DNA from: F23-B02 sp963650165
GTDB lineage: Bacteria > Bacillota > Clostridia > Oscillospirales > Oscillospiraceae
Direction: 5' to 3'
NCBI GenBank assembly: GCA_963650165.1
Contig: CAVJKX010000015.1
Coordinates: forward strand, 1 to 36,699
DNA length: 36,699 nt
The position numbers were made by a program, and so were the translations under genes. The notes under the pieces are model-generated. The model did no database searches. It worked only from the letters and a program-made list of their open reading frames with translations, and had not been told where the DNA came from. Within the stretch, counting starts at the first letter, position 1. Every line of letters begins with the position of its first letter. Below, piece by piece: positions 29,227 to 36,699 of the stretch.

Positions 29227-29262
29227 GACAAATTGAGTTAGTATATTAGGAGATAATTTATA

Positions 29263-30273
29263 ATGGAAGAGATAAAAAAGAAAACAATGCTGTCGGGCAT
29301 CCAGCCCTCGGGCGATCTGCATCTGGGCAATTACCTGGGCGCGGTGAAGAACTGGGGCGCGCGGGCCGAGGAGTTTGACTGCTATTACTTCATGGCGGAT
29401 CTGCACACGCTCACCGTGCGTCAGGACCCCAAGCTGCTGCGCCGCCGCAGTCTCGAACAGCTTGCGCAGTATATCGCCTGCGGCATAGATCCCGAGAAGA
29501 ACGTTCTGTTTCTGCAGAGCCATGTGCACGAGCACGCGGAGCTCGGCTGGATACTCAACTGCTACACCATGTTCGGCGAGCTCAGCCGCATGACGCAGTT
29601 CAAGGACAAGTGCGCAAAGAACGCCGACAACATAAACGGCGGCCTGTTCACCTACCCCAGCCTCATGGCGGCGGATATCCTGCTGTATCAGACGGACTTC
29701 GTTCCCGTCGGCGAGGATCAGCGCCAGCACTGCGAGCTGACGCGCGACATCGCCGTGCGCTTCAATAATATATACGGCGAGACCTTCAAGGTGCCCGAGG
29801 CCTACGTTCCCAAGGCCGGCGCCCGCGTCATGGGTCTGGGCAATCCCACGTCGAAGATGAGCAAGTCCGACCCCAACGGCTGCGTTTTCCTCATGGAAAA
29901 GCCCGAGGATATCGCCCGCAAGTTCAAGCGCGCCGTCACCGACTCCGACACGGAAAACTGCGTGCACTTCGACCAGATAAACAAGCCCGGCGTTTCAAAC
30001 CTCATGAACATTTACTCCGCCGTTACCGGCGAGAGCTTCGAAGAGATAGAGCGCGAGTTTGAAGGAAAGGGCTACGGCGTGTTCAAGCCCGCCGTCGGCG
30101 ACGCCGTCATAGAGGCGCTGCGCCCGATACGCGAGGAGGCGACGCGGCTTCTTGACGACAAGGCCTACCTGTGCGGCGTCTACACCGAGGGCGCGCAGAA
30201 GGCAAGCGCAATCGCCCGCAGGACCCTCCGCAAGGTCTATAGGAAGATAGGTCTCGTCGAAAAGCCTTTTTAA
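29263..30273 (+). CDS. trpS: tryptophanyl-tRNA synthetase
   Basis: 336 residues, the normal bacterial TrpRS length. Class Ic synthetase: SGIQPSGDLHLGNYLGAVKN contains the HIGH-type motif (HLGN), the middle has DQRQHCELTRDIA, and the KMSKS loop is in TSKMSKSDPNG. It charges tRNA-Trp in the cytoplasm. SD TTAGGAGAT lies nine bases before the ATG. No attenuator or T-box is visible in the short leader, so expression looks constitutive. tagO follows 32 bases after. Confidence 0.96.
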   Translation: MEEIKKKTMLSGIQPSGDLHLGNYLGAVKNWGARAEEFDCYYFMADLHTLTVRQDPKLLRRRSLEQLAQYIACGIDPEKNVLFLQSHVHEHAELGWILNCYTMFGELSRMTQFKDKCAKNADNINGGLFTYPSLMAADILLYQTDFVPVGEDQRQHCELTRDIAVRFNNIYGETFKVPEAYVPKAGARVMGLGNPTSKMSKSDPNGCVFLMEKPEDIARKFKRAVTDSDTENCVHFDQINKPGVSNLMNIYSAVTGESFEEIEREFEGKGYGVFKPAVGDAVIEALRPIREEATRLLDDKAYLCGVYTEGAQKASAIARRTLRKVYRKIGLVEKPF

Positions 30274-30305
30274 CATTAAAATAAACAGTCCCCGGAGAGA
30301 TAAAT

Positions 30306-31421
30306 ATGATCGATCTTAGTATTGAGGTCTGGAAGAACATCCTGCTCGCGCTCGGCGTCGCCTTTGTCATTTCCTTTGCCGCGACGCCCGTTGTCAGCTC
30401 CTTTGCCAAAAAGGTCGGCGCGATAGACATTCCGGACAAGAAGCGCCACATCCACAGTCACCCCGTGCCCCGCATGGGCGGACTTGCCATATTCCTCGGC
30501 TTCCTGCTGTCGGTGCTGCTGTTTGCCCGCATCACGCCGCAGGTGCGCGGAATACTGCTGGGCGCTATCCTCATCGTCGTCGTCGGCGCGATCGACGACG
30601 TGCTCAACCTCAACGCATGGCTCAAGTTCTGCGTGCAGATAGTCGCGGCGGTCATCGCCGTTTTGTCCGGCGTTATCATAAACGTCGTCTCGAACCCTCT
30701 GCTCATAACGAGCGAGCAGGCCGTGACCATCGGCATACTCGCCGTTCCCGTGACGGTGCTGTGGATAGTCGGCGTCACGAACTCCGTCAACCTCATAGAC
30801 GGGCTTGACGGCCTTGCCTGCGGCGTTTCGGCGATAGCCTCGATGACGATGCTCGTCGTGTCGCTGCTGGTATCGGACGCGAACATAAACGTCGCGGTTA
30901 TCCTCGCCGCGCTCGTCGGCGGCTGCCTCGGCTTTATCCCGTATAACCTCAACCCCGCGAAGATATTCATGGGCGATACCGGCGCACTGCTGCTGGGCTA
31001 TGTGCTCGCAACGGTGTCGGTCATCGGCATGTTCAAGTTCTACGCCATCGTGACCTTCGTTCTGCCGGTGCTGGCGCTGGCCGTACCGCTGTCGGACACG
31101 ATATTCGCCTTCACGCGCCGCATCCTGCACGGGCAGAGCCCCTTCCACGCGGACAGAGGGCATTTCCACCACAAGCTGCTGGACATGGGCCTTAACCAGA
31201 AGCAGGCGGTCGCGGTGCTGTACGCCGTGTCGGCCATTCTCGGCCTTGCGGCGGTGCTGCTGGCCTCGACCGGCATAATACGCATCGTCGTTGCGCTGAT
31301 CGCATTCGTGATAGCGGTCTGCATCTGGCTGTTCGTATTCAGGCACAACAGCAATATTCATCCCCTGCCGCACGAAAAGCCGGCGGAGGAGGCGGAAAGG
31401 AACGGTGAAGGCAATGACTAA
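30306..31421 (+). CDS. tagO: UDP-GlcNAc:undecaprenyl-phosphate GlcNAc-1-phosphate transferase (TagO/WecA-like)
   Basis: 371 residues with about eleven membrane helices. It starts lipid-linked synthesis of teichoic acid or other surface glycans by moving GlcNAc-1-P to undecaprenyl phosphate. Motifs: HSHPVPRMGGLAIF (51-64), the DD pair AIDDVLNL (95-102), NSVNLIDGLDGL (159-170), FMGDTGALLLGY (221-232) and the His-rich loop HADRGHFHHKLLDMG (281-295), which set it apart from MraY. GGAGAGAT precedes the start. Its last eight bases overlap the epimerase gene, a common pairing. Confidence 0.94.
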   Translation: MIDLSIEVWKNILLALGVAFVISFAATPVVSSFAKKVGAIDIPDKKRHIHSHPVPRMGGLAIFLGFLLSVLLFARITPQVRGILLGAILIVVVGAIDDVLNLNAWLKFCVQIVAAVIAVLSGVIINVVSNPLLITSEQAVTIGILAVPVTVLWIVGVTNSVNLIDGLDGLACGVSAIASMTMLVVSLLVSDANINVAVILAALVGGCLGFIPYNLNPAKIFMGDTGALLLGYVLATVSVIGMFKFYAIVTFVLPVLALAVPLSDTIFAFTRRILHGQSPFHADRGHFHHKLLDMGLNQKQAVAVLYAVSAILGLAAVLLASTGIIRIVVALIAFVIAVCIWLFVFRHNSNIHPLPHEKPAEEAERNGEGND

Positions 31422-32562
31422 GCTCAAGGTCATGTCCGTTTTCGGCACGAGGCCGGAGGCGATTAAAATGGCGCCGCTCGCACTGGAGCTTCAGCGCCGC
31501 GAATGCATCGACAGCCGCATCTGCGTCACTGCGCAGCACCGCGAGATGCTCGATTCCGTAATGAACTGCTTCGGTCTTAGGGCCGACGCGGATCTGAACA
31601 TCATGGGTAAAAACCAGACCCTCACCGACGTCACCGTCAAGGCGCTCAAGGGTCTCGAGGGCTGCTTTGCAGAGCACAGGCCCGATCTCGTCCTCGTCCA
31701 CGGCGACACGAGCACGACCTTTTCCGCGGCGCTCGCCGCGTTTTACGCAAAGATCCCCGTCGGCCACGTCGAGGCCGGACTGCGCACCTATGACCGCTAC
31801 AGCCCCTTCCCCGAGGAGATGAACCGCTGCCTCGTCGGCCGCCTTGCGACGCTGCACTTTGCGCCGACCGCGAAAAACGCGGAGAACCTGCGCGCCGAGG
31901 CCGTCACCGGCGATATCTTCGTCACCGGAAACACCGTCATCGACGCAATGAAATACACGGTCGGCGACGGCGGCTTCACGTCATCCGAGCTTAAAAGCAT
32001 CGACTTTTCAAAGCGCGTCATCGCCATGACCTGCCACCGCAGGGAAAACTACGGCGAGCCGATGAAGAACATATTCTCCGCCGTGCGCGAGATCGCGCTC
32101 ACGCATCCGGATGTTGAGATAGTCTACCCCGTGCACCTGTCGCCCATTGTCCGCGGCGCGGCGCGCGAGCAGCTTGCCGACCTTGAAAACGTGCACCTGA
32201 TCGAGCCGCTCGACGCGATGGATATGCACAGGCTCATGAGCGCAAGCTATATGGTCATGACCGACTCCGGCGGCATTCAGGAGGAGGCGCCCTCGCTGGG
32301 CAAGCCCGTCCTCGTCCTGCGGAAGGAGACCGAGCGCCCCGAGGCCGTTGCGGCCGGCACGGTCAGACTCACCGGCGTTGAGTGCGGCGATATCATCCGC
32401 GATGCAGACGAGCTTCTGACCGGCGGGCAGATGTATCAGCGCATGGCGCACGCCGTCAATCCCTACGGCGACGGACACGCCTGCGAGCGCATAGCCGACG
32501 CGATCGAGTTCTCCTTCGGCCTGCGCCCCGACCGACCCTCCGAATTTTCGGTGGAGCATTGA
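31414..32562 (+). CDS. wecB: UDP-N-acetylglucosamine 2-epimerase (non-hydrolysing)
   Basis: 382 residues from ATG 31414. It interconverts UDP-GlcNAc and UDP-ManNAc to supply ManNAc for linkage units or surface polysaccharide, consistent with the preceding tagO. Motifs: VFGTRPEAIKMAPL at the N-terminus, VHGDTSTTF, GHVEAGLRT, TCHRRENYGEPM, and DSGGIQEEAPSLGKPVLVLR with TERPEAV. A GTG at 31405 would add three residues; I prefer the ATG. In Gram-positive nomenclature it is mnaA. The C-terminal residues (FSVEH*) and stop lie in repeat-like sequence (GGTGGAGCATTGAGGC). Confidence 0.95.
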   Translation: MTKLKVMSVFGTRPEAIKMAPLALELQRRECIDSRICVTAQHREMLDSVMNCFGLRADADLNIMGKNQTLTDVTVKALKGLEGCFAEHRPDLVLVHGDTSTTFSAALAAFYAKIPVGHVEAGLRTYDRYSPFPEEMNRCLVGRLATLHFAPTAKNAENLRAEAVTGDIFVTGNTVIDAMKYTVGDGGFTSSELKSIDFSKRVIAMTCHRRENYGEPMKNIFSAVREIALTHPDVEIVYPVHLSPIVRGAAREQLADLENVHLIEPLDAMDMHRLMSASYMVMTDSGGIQEEAPSLGKPVLVLRKETERPEAVAAGTVRLTGVECGDIIRDADELLTGGQMYQRMAHAVNPYGDGHACERIADAIEFSFGLRPDRPSEFSVEH

Positions 32563-32756
32563 GGCGGTCCGCCCAGCAGGGAATTTATCTTGCCCGTTCC
32601 GCAAAGTCGGAAGCGAAATTTAATATCAGACGCTAAAAGACAGTTCGGACTTGAAAATCAGGACTGTCTTATTTTACAATGTAATCGGCTGACGCCCACG
32701 CGAAACGCTGCAGTTTCCTCCGGCGTATCAGCCTGCAATATGCGTATAGGCAAAAA
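32546..32756. repeat. Family A repeat, copy A7 (degenerate)
   Basis: A decayed copy. It begins TTTTCGGTGGAGCATTGAGGC over the epimerase stop, has AAATTTAATATCAGACG and a hairpin equivalent to the central module of A3 and A8 in the same orientation, then GCGAAACGCTGCAGTTTCC and an arm ending CAATATGCGTATAGGC. The inner GGGGAAG repeats are missing. Confidence 0.6.
32636..32675 (+). terminator. hairpin terminator after wecB (inside repeat A7)
   Basis: AAAAGACAGTTCGGACT pairs with AGGACTGTCTT (with small mismatches), followed by ATTTTAC. It probably ends the trpS-tagO-wecB transcript. Confidence 0.6.
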
Positions 32757-32757
32757 C

Positions 32758-32810
32758 TTTACATAGAATTTACCCGCGGATGCTGTTTTACATTACGCTT
32801 TACATATAAA
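32758..32810 (+). promoter_or_regulatory. PhoP-box-like direct repeats and promoter of phoPR
   Basis: Four TTTACA/TTTACC hexamers: 32758-32763, 32769-32774, 32787-32792 and 32799-32804, in pairs spaced 11 and 12 bases start to start. They lie upstream of a -10 TATAAA (32805-32810) with no good -35. B. subtilis PhoP binds direct TT(A/T/C)ACA repeats about 11 bases apart, so positive autoregulation is plausible. Confidence 0.6.
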
Positions 32811-32836
32811 ATTAAAGTCAAAGTGAGGTAATGACA

Positions 32837-33511
32837 ATGATATTTTGTGTTGAAGATGATGCGGGCATCAGAGATCTTATGATATACACGCTCAATGCCT
32901 CGGGCTTTCAGGCCGTCGGCTTTGAGAACGCAAAGGAGCTTTACGCCGCTCTGGCGGACGCCGTGCCGGAGCTTGTGATGCTCGACATCATGCTGCCCGG
33001 AGAGGACGGTATATCCATACTCAAGCGCATGAAGGCCGACCCGCGCACGGCCGACGTGCCGGTCATCATGGCAACGGCCAAGGGCAACGAGTACGACAAG
33101 GTCATCGGCCTCGACCTCGGCGCGGACGACTATTTGGCCAAGCCCTTCGGCATGATGGAGATGGCCTCGCGTGTGCGCGCGGTGCTGCGCCGCAGCGGCA
33201 AGGCGGCAGAGAAAAAGCCGCAGCTTATCCGCATCGGCGGGCTCGGGATGAATCTCTCGGAGCACACCGTCACCGCCGACGGGCACAGGGTGCAGCTCAC
33301 GCTCAAGGAATACGAGCTGCTGCACACCTTCATGACAAATCCCGGCCGAGCATTCACGCGCGAGCAGCTGCTGTCCACGGTCTGGTGCGAGGATTTTATG
33401 GGTGAAACGCGCACGGTGGACGTTCACGTCGGCACGCTGCGCCAGAAGCTCGGCAGGTGCGGCGCGTATATCCGCACGGTGCGCGGCGTGGGCTACAGAA
33501 TGGAGGCGTAG
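32837..33511 (+). CDS. OmpR/PhoB-family response regulator (PhoP-like)
   Basis: 224 residues. Receiver with acidic pair VEDD, phospho-acceptor Asp50 (MLDIMLPGEDG), and DYLAKPFG with the conserved Lys. A winged-helix effector domain follows, with LTLKEYELLHTFM and VRGVGYRMEA. Two ATGs are six bases apart; the second (32837) sits about eight bases after GTGAGG and is preferred. The next gene, three bases downstream, is its kinase. Phosphate control is inferred from PhoR-like architecture and the TTTACA repeats; general OmpR-type regulators look similar. Confidence 0.9.
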   Translation: MIFCVEDDAGIRDLMIYTLNASGFQAVGFENAKELYAALADAVPELVMLDIMLPGEDGISILKRMKADPRTADVPVIMATAKGNEYDKVIGLDLGADDYLAKPFGMMEMASRVRAVLRRSGKAAEKKPQLIRIGGLGMNLSEHTVTADGHRVQLTLKEYELLHTFMTNPGRAFTREQLLSTVWCEDFMGETRTVDVHVGTLRQKLGRCGAYIRTVRGVGYRMEA

Positions 33512-33514
33512 AGC

Positions 33515-35164
33515 ATGACAAAACGCATTTTCCGCTCGATCTTCACGGTCGCGGCGGTCGTGCTGCTGGCGGCGTTCGTGCTGATAACGGGCGTACTGTA
33601 CGAGTATTTCTCCAACAAGCAGATGGATCAGCTCAACATGCAGACCCACCTCGCCGCACAGGGCGTCGAGACCTCCGGCGAGAGCTATTTTGACAACATG
33701 GACATCGACGGCTGCCGCATAACCTGGATCGCCGCCGACGGCACGGTCCTGTACGACAGTCAGGCCGAGCAGGCGGGCATGGAAAACCACGCCGCCCGCG
33801 AGGAGATCAGCGAGGCGCTCAGGACCGGCCACGGCGAGAGCATGCGCTACTCCACGACGCTCATGGAGCGGCAGCTGTACTCGGCCGACCGCCTGTCCGA
33901 CGGCACGGTCGTGCGCATTTCCGACATGCAGTACACGCCGCTGACGCTCATCCTCGGCATGATCCAGCCGGTCATCATCATCGCGCTTCTGGCGCTGCTG
34001 CTGTCGCTGTTTCTGGCCTCGCGCATGTCCAGGCGCATCGTCCGGCCGCTCAACGAGCTGCGCCTTGACGACGCGGAAAGGATAGACACCTACCCCGAGC
34101 TTGCACCTCTGACCGACAAGCTGCGCAGTCAGCAGAAGCAGCTGCGCGAGCAGGAGGCCGAGCTGCGCCGCCGCCGCGACGAGTTCGAGGCCGCGACCGG
34201 CAACATGACCGAGGGCCTGGTGCTCCTGAGCGAGCACGGCTGCGTGCTGAGCATCAACCGCGCGGCAACGGAGATACTTTCGATAAGCCGCTACTGCATC
34301 GGCAAGGACATACGCGAGCTGTCCGACGCGCCGCAGCTGCGCGAGATAAGCGAAAAGGCCTTCGGCGGCGAGCACTGCGAGGCGCACATCACCCTCGGCG
34401 GCGTGAGCTACAGGTTCTACGCAAGCCCCGTCACCTCCGGCGACAGGGTCACGGGCGTCGTGCTGCTGATGCTCGACACGACCGAGAAGGAAAAGGCGGA
34501 GCGACTCCGGCGCGAGTTCTCCGCCAACGTCTCGCACGAGCTGAAAACGCCGCTGCACACCATCTCCGGCTGCGCCGAGCTTCTCGCAAACGGCATAGTC
34601 AAGCCCGAGGACGTACCGCATTTCCTCGGTCAGATACAATCCGAGTCAAAGCGCATGATCACGCTCATCGAGGACATAATCAGGCTCTCGCACCTCGACG
34701 AGGGCGCGGACGACATGCAGCGCGAGGACGTCGATCTTCTTGCGGTCGCAAGGCGCGGGGCGGACAATCTCCGTCAGACGGCGGAGGCTTCCGGCGTTGA
34801 GCTCAGCGTCACCGGCGAGAGCGCCGTCATAAACGGCATACCGCAGCTTCTCGACGCGATCGTGCACAACCTCTGCGAGAACGCGATAAAATACAACCGC
34901 CCCGGCGGCTTTGCGCATGTGAATGTACGGCGCGAGGGCGCAAGAACGCTGCTGACCGTCGAGGATAACGGCATCGGCATCCCGCCCGAGCAGCAGGACC
35001 GTATATTCGAGCGCTTCTACCGCGTCGATAAGAGCCATTCGCGCGAGGTCGGCGGTACGGGGCTCGGACTCTCGATCGTAAAGCATGCCGCCGCGCTCCA
35101 CAACGCGAAGATCACCCTCAGCTCCGCCCCCGGCAAGGGCACCACCATTTCCCTTGTTTTTTAG
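33515..35164 (+). CDS. PhoR-like sensor histidine kinase with PAS domain
   Basis: 549 residues. TM1 about 8-27, extracytoplasmic domain about 30-140, TM2 about 143-168, HAMP-like linker and coiled coil (about 170-225, KLRSQQKQLREQEAELRRRR), PAS domain about 225-325, then H-box FSANVSHELKTPLHTISGCA (His341), N-box HNLCENAIKYN, and G-boxes DNGIGIP and GGTGLGLSIVKHAA. This order (TM-outer domain-TM-HAMP-PAS-kinase) is that of PhoR. The stop codon TAG is formed where TTGTTTT runs into TTAGAGGCGC, the start of family A copy A8. Confidence 0.92.
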   Translation: MTKRIFRSIFTVAAVVLLAAFVLITGVLYEYFSNKQMDQLNMQTHLAAQGVETSGESYFDNMDIDGCRITWIAADGTVLYDSQAEQAGMENHAAREEISEALRTGHGESMRYSTTLMERQLYSADRLSDGTVVRISDMQYTPLTLILGMIQPVIIIALLALLLSLFLASRMSRRIVRPLNELRLDDAERIDTYPELAPLTDKLRSQQKQLREQEAELRRRRDEFEAATGNMTEGLVLLSEHGCVLSINRAATEILSISRYCIGKDIRELSDAPQLREISEKAFGGEHCEAHITLGGVSYRFYASPVTSGDRVTGVVLLMLDTTEKEKAERLRREFSANVSHELKTPLHTISGCAELLANGIVKPEDVPHFLGQIQSESKRMITLIEDIIRLSHLDEGADDMQREDVDLLAVARRGADNLRQTAEASGVELSVTGESAVINGIPQLLDAIVHNLCENAIKYNRPGGFAHVNVRREGARTLLTVEDNGIGIPPEQQDRIFERFYRVDKSHSREVGGTGLGLSIVKHAAALHNAKITLSSAPGKGTTISLVF

Positions 35165-35798
35165 AGGCGCATTTTCAGAGGCGCATTGAGGCTGTACTTA
35201 TACGGATATTGCTGGTGCCCGGTGTCGAAGCATCAGAGGAAATAAGAATGTTTCGCATCCCGTAGGTGCGGAAAAAGATCCGTTTGTGATGGTTTCCTGC
35301 ACGGCTTCCGGTCGGGATGCCGCAAAAACCGTATCGGTACGATGCAGCAGCGCCTCTAAAAAAGCCTCTGAAAATCCGTGCGCAGAGCGCACACCGCAAT
35401 TATTCATTATTCATTATTCAATATTCATTCGCAGGCGCAGCCTGCGCCCTGCCTTCCCCTTGCGGAGCCTGAGGGGAAGGTGTCGGCGACAGCCGACGGA
35501 TGAGGTGTTATCAAATCCTTTGCCGTCAGGCAAACACAAATTTTCTACAAGCAGGAACCGAATTTAATATTAAACGTGAAAAAGACAGTGCAGACTAAAA
35601 ATCTACACTGTCTTTTTTCATAATGTAGGCGGCTAACGCCGCGATTTGATTACACCTCTTCAGCCACCTTCGGCGACAGCTTCCCCTCGAAGGGGAAGCC
35701 AAGGGGGCAAAACCATTACTGCGCACTCGCGTTACGCGGCAGTGATCTTATTTCGTCGGCAGTCTCCGTATATGTACAGCCTCAACTCGCCTCTGAAA
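35157..35798. repeat. Family A repeat, copy A8 (long composite form)
   Basis: Same order and orientation as A3: two stacked left ends (TTTTTTAGAGGCGCATTTTC then AGAGGCGCATTGAGGC), left arm, inverted arm (CGCCTCTAAAAAAGCCTCTGAAAA near 35351-35374), AT-rich spacer (ATTCATTATTCATTATTC), inner repeat, central module with TTTGCCGTCAGGCAAAC, hairpin, GCGGCTAACGCCGC, inverted inner repeat, right arm ending CTCGCCTCTGAAA. It fills the whole space between the kinase and the convergent lipoprotein gene. Confidence 0.85.
35579..35618 (+). terminator. terminator-like hairpin in repeat A8
   Basis: AAAAAGACAGTGCAGA / TCTACACTGTCTTTTTT with a T-run; matches the A3 hairpin, including compensating or tolerated stem changes. 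Confidence 0.6.
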
Positions 35799-36512
35799 CT
35801 ATGAGGGGTAGGAGACGATCAGGGCGTCCACGTCGGCGAGGCTCGTGCCGGAGAAGGCGTAAGTGCCGGCGTCGTTTTTGCCAAGCGTTACGGTGACGGT
35901 CTGCGCGTCGAGATAGCTCGGTGCAATGAGATGCGCGCTGACCATGTCGCTTATCGACTTTGCCCACCAGTCGTTGAAGCTCGCGGAGCTCTTGTCGAGC
36001 TCGCCGCCGGCGATGCGCTCGGCCGCGTCCTTGGCAAAGTCGGGGTAATCCTCCTTGGCCACCTGCGCCACCGCGGCGATGGGGCTCACGCTGACCTCGA
36101 CCGTGTAGCTCTCGCCGTCCTGCGCGGGCGTGCCGACCTCGTATTTCGCGCACTTGTAGAGCTTGCGCATGAGCTCCAGAAGGCTGCTGCGCATGCTGTC
36201 GCTGCACTTATCGAGCTCGATGCCGAAATATTCGCAGAACACGTCGAGGCTCACCTGCATGCCGCGCTCGTAGCGCTCGGCGCAGCTTGCCTCCGTCTCT
36301 CCGCCGAGCAGCGCGAGGTATTCGTCCGAGTATTCGCCGAGGTACACCGCGTCAAGGCCGCCCTTGACGTAGACCGCGGGGTCAAAGGCCTGCTTCGTTT
36401 CCTCCGGCTCGGTCGTTTCGTTTTTGCTGCTGCCGCGGCAGCCGCTCAGCAGCGCCGCACACAGGCTGAGCGCAAGAGCAAGGCATATTATCCGTGTAAT
36501 TTTACTTTTCAT
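35799..36512 (-). CDS. lipoprotein of unknown function
   Basis: 237 residues. Lipoprotein signal with lipobox LLSGC (Cys25), then a short Glu/Thr linker and a predicted alpha/beta domain of about 190 residues (LDAVYLGEYSDEYLALLGG; LLELMRKLYKCAKYEVG; ESYTVEVSVSPIAAVAQVAKED; TVTVTLGKNDAGTYAFSG). The pattern of a duplicated helix plus a beta-strand pair reminds me of DUF5105-like lipoproteins of Firmicutes, but I cannot confirm this. AAAGGA precedes the ATG by about eight bases. Its stop is next to the end of family A copy A8. Confidence 0.8.
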   Translation of the reverse strand: MKSKITRIICLALALSLCAALLSGCRGSSKNETTEPEETKQAFDPAVYVKGGLDAVYLGEYSDEYLALLGGETEASCAERYERGMQVSLDVFCEYFGIELDKCSDSMRSSLLELMRKLYKCAKYEVGTPAQDGESYTVEVSVSPIAAVAQVAKEDYPDFAKDAAERIAGGELDKSSASFNDWWAKSISDMVSAHLIAPSYLDAQTVTVTLGKNDAGTYAFSGTSLADVDALIVSYPS

Positions 36513-36547
36513 ATATACATTCCTTTCGGTTTTATATATTTATATAC

Positions 36548-36576
36548 ATACTATATGAAGACCGTCTGCCTGTCAA
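36548..36576 (-). promoter_or_regulatory. promoter of the 35799-36512 lipoprotein gene
   Basis: Minus strand TTGACA (36576-36571), 17-base spacer, TAGTAT (36553-36548). Confidence 0.75.
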
Positions 36577-36609
36577 TCACAATTTTGGACCCAAGCTATC
36601 ACCGAGCCC

Positions 36610-36699
36610 TGTTGGAATAATGCTGCGGCTCGCGCCGCGATCTGATTACACCTCTTCAGTCACCTTCGGTGACAGCTTCCCCTCAAGCTCCGCAAGGGG
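36610..36699. repeat. Family A repeat, copy A9 (cut by window edge)
   Basis: GCTGCGGCTCGCGCCGCGATCTGATTACACCTC, then GTCACCTTCGGTGAC and CCCCTCAAGCTCCGCAAGGGG match the distal half of A3 (18390-18465). The rest lies outside the window. Confidence 0.75.

Noticed and set aside
29227..29262. A T-box riboswitch before trpS
   Set aside because: The leader is only about 36 bases from the promoter to the start codon, far too short for a T-box.
32759..34639. A 626-codon open frame opposite the PhoPR-like genes
   Set aside because: The sense strand carries all the receiver and kinase motifs; the antisense frame is an artefact of composition.

Overview
The window looks like chromosomal DNA of an anaerobic, spore-forming, GC-rich Clostridia bacterium, plausibly an Oscillospirales-type gut organism. 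I infer this from a SpoIID-type cortex hydrolase, a ferredoxin-type [FeFe] hydrogenase, clostridial-style lipoproteins, a Feo system with a Cys-rich FeoB partner, and Gram-positive TagO/MnaA and VanRS/PhoPR-like genes. I cannot name the species. No rRNA, tRNA, CRISPR array, phage or transposase gene was found.

Layout. 229-1779 (-) is a group-B-like [FeFe] hydrogenase. 2267-3280 (-) is an unknown membrane protein, divergent from spoIID (3365-4333). 4732-17038 is an iron block. It holds a DtxR-type repressor divergent from feoA-feoA-feoB-feoX, with three near-identical palindromic operators between them. It continues with a second DtxR-like protein lacking the metal ligands, an FtsX-type ABC exporter, a membrane-anchored HMA protein, an AraC regulator, a small DUF6110-like membrane protein and a P1B ATPase whose membrane motif is not CPC. 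DUF3793 and flavodoxin follow. The segment 12284-15908 resembles ferrosome (fez) loci and is the best candidate for a notable system.

17189-24526 carries an acyl-ACP thioesterase, an MBL-fold hydrolase, two lipoproteins (DUF4358 and SGNH hydrolase), an acyl-CoA synthetase, an MFS transporter and a LOG-family protein. 25108-25557 is a truncated C39-peptidase-like lipoprotein. 25881-29138 (-) is gltX followed by a VanRS-like two-component system, divergent from trpS-tagO-wecB (29263-32562) through promoters that share their -35 region. 32837-35164 is a PhoP/PhoR-like pair with TTTACA repeats in its promoter. 35799-36512 (-) is an unknown lipoprotein.

Two families of non-coding repeats fill most intergenic gaps. 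Family A (nine full or partial copies) has long terminal inverted repeats beginning T(5-6)CAGAGGCGCATTGAGGC. It sits at the 3' ends of nine genes and in many supplies the stop codon and last residues. Its long forms carry an inner pair of inverted GGGGAAG-type repeats around a terminator-like hairpin module, which is inverted in one copy. Family B (two copies) has a conserved core bracketed by palindromic hairpins; hairpin sequences match within a copy but differ between copies. Neither family encodes a protein, so both look like non-autonomous elements or structured RNA modules.
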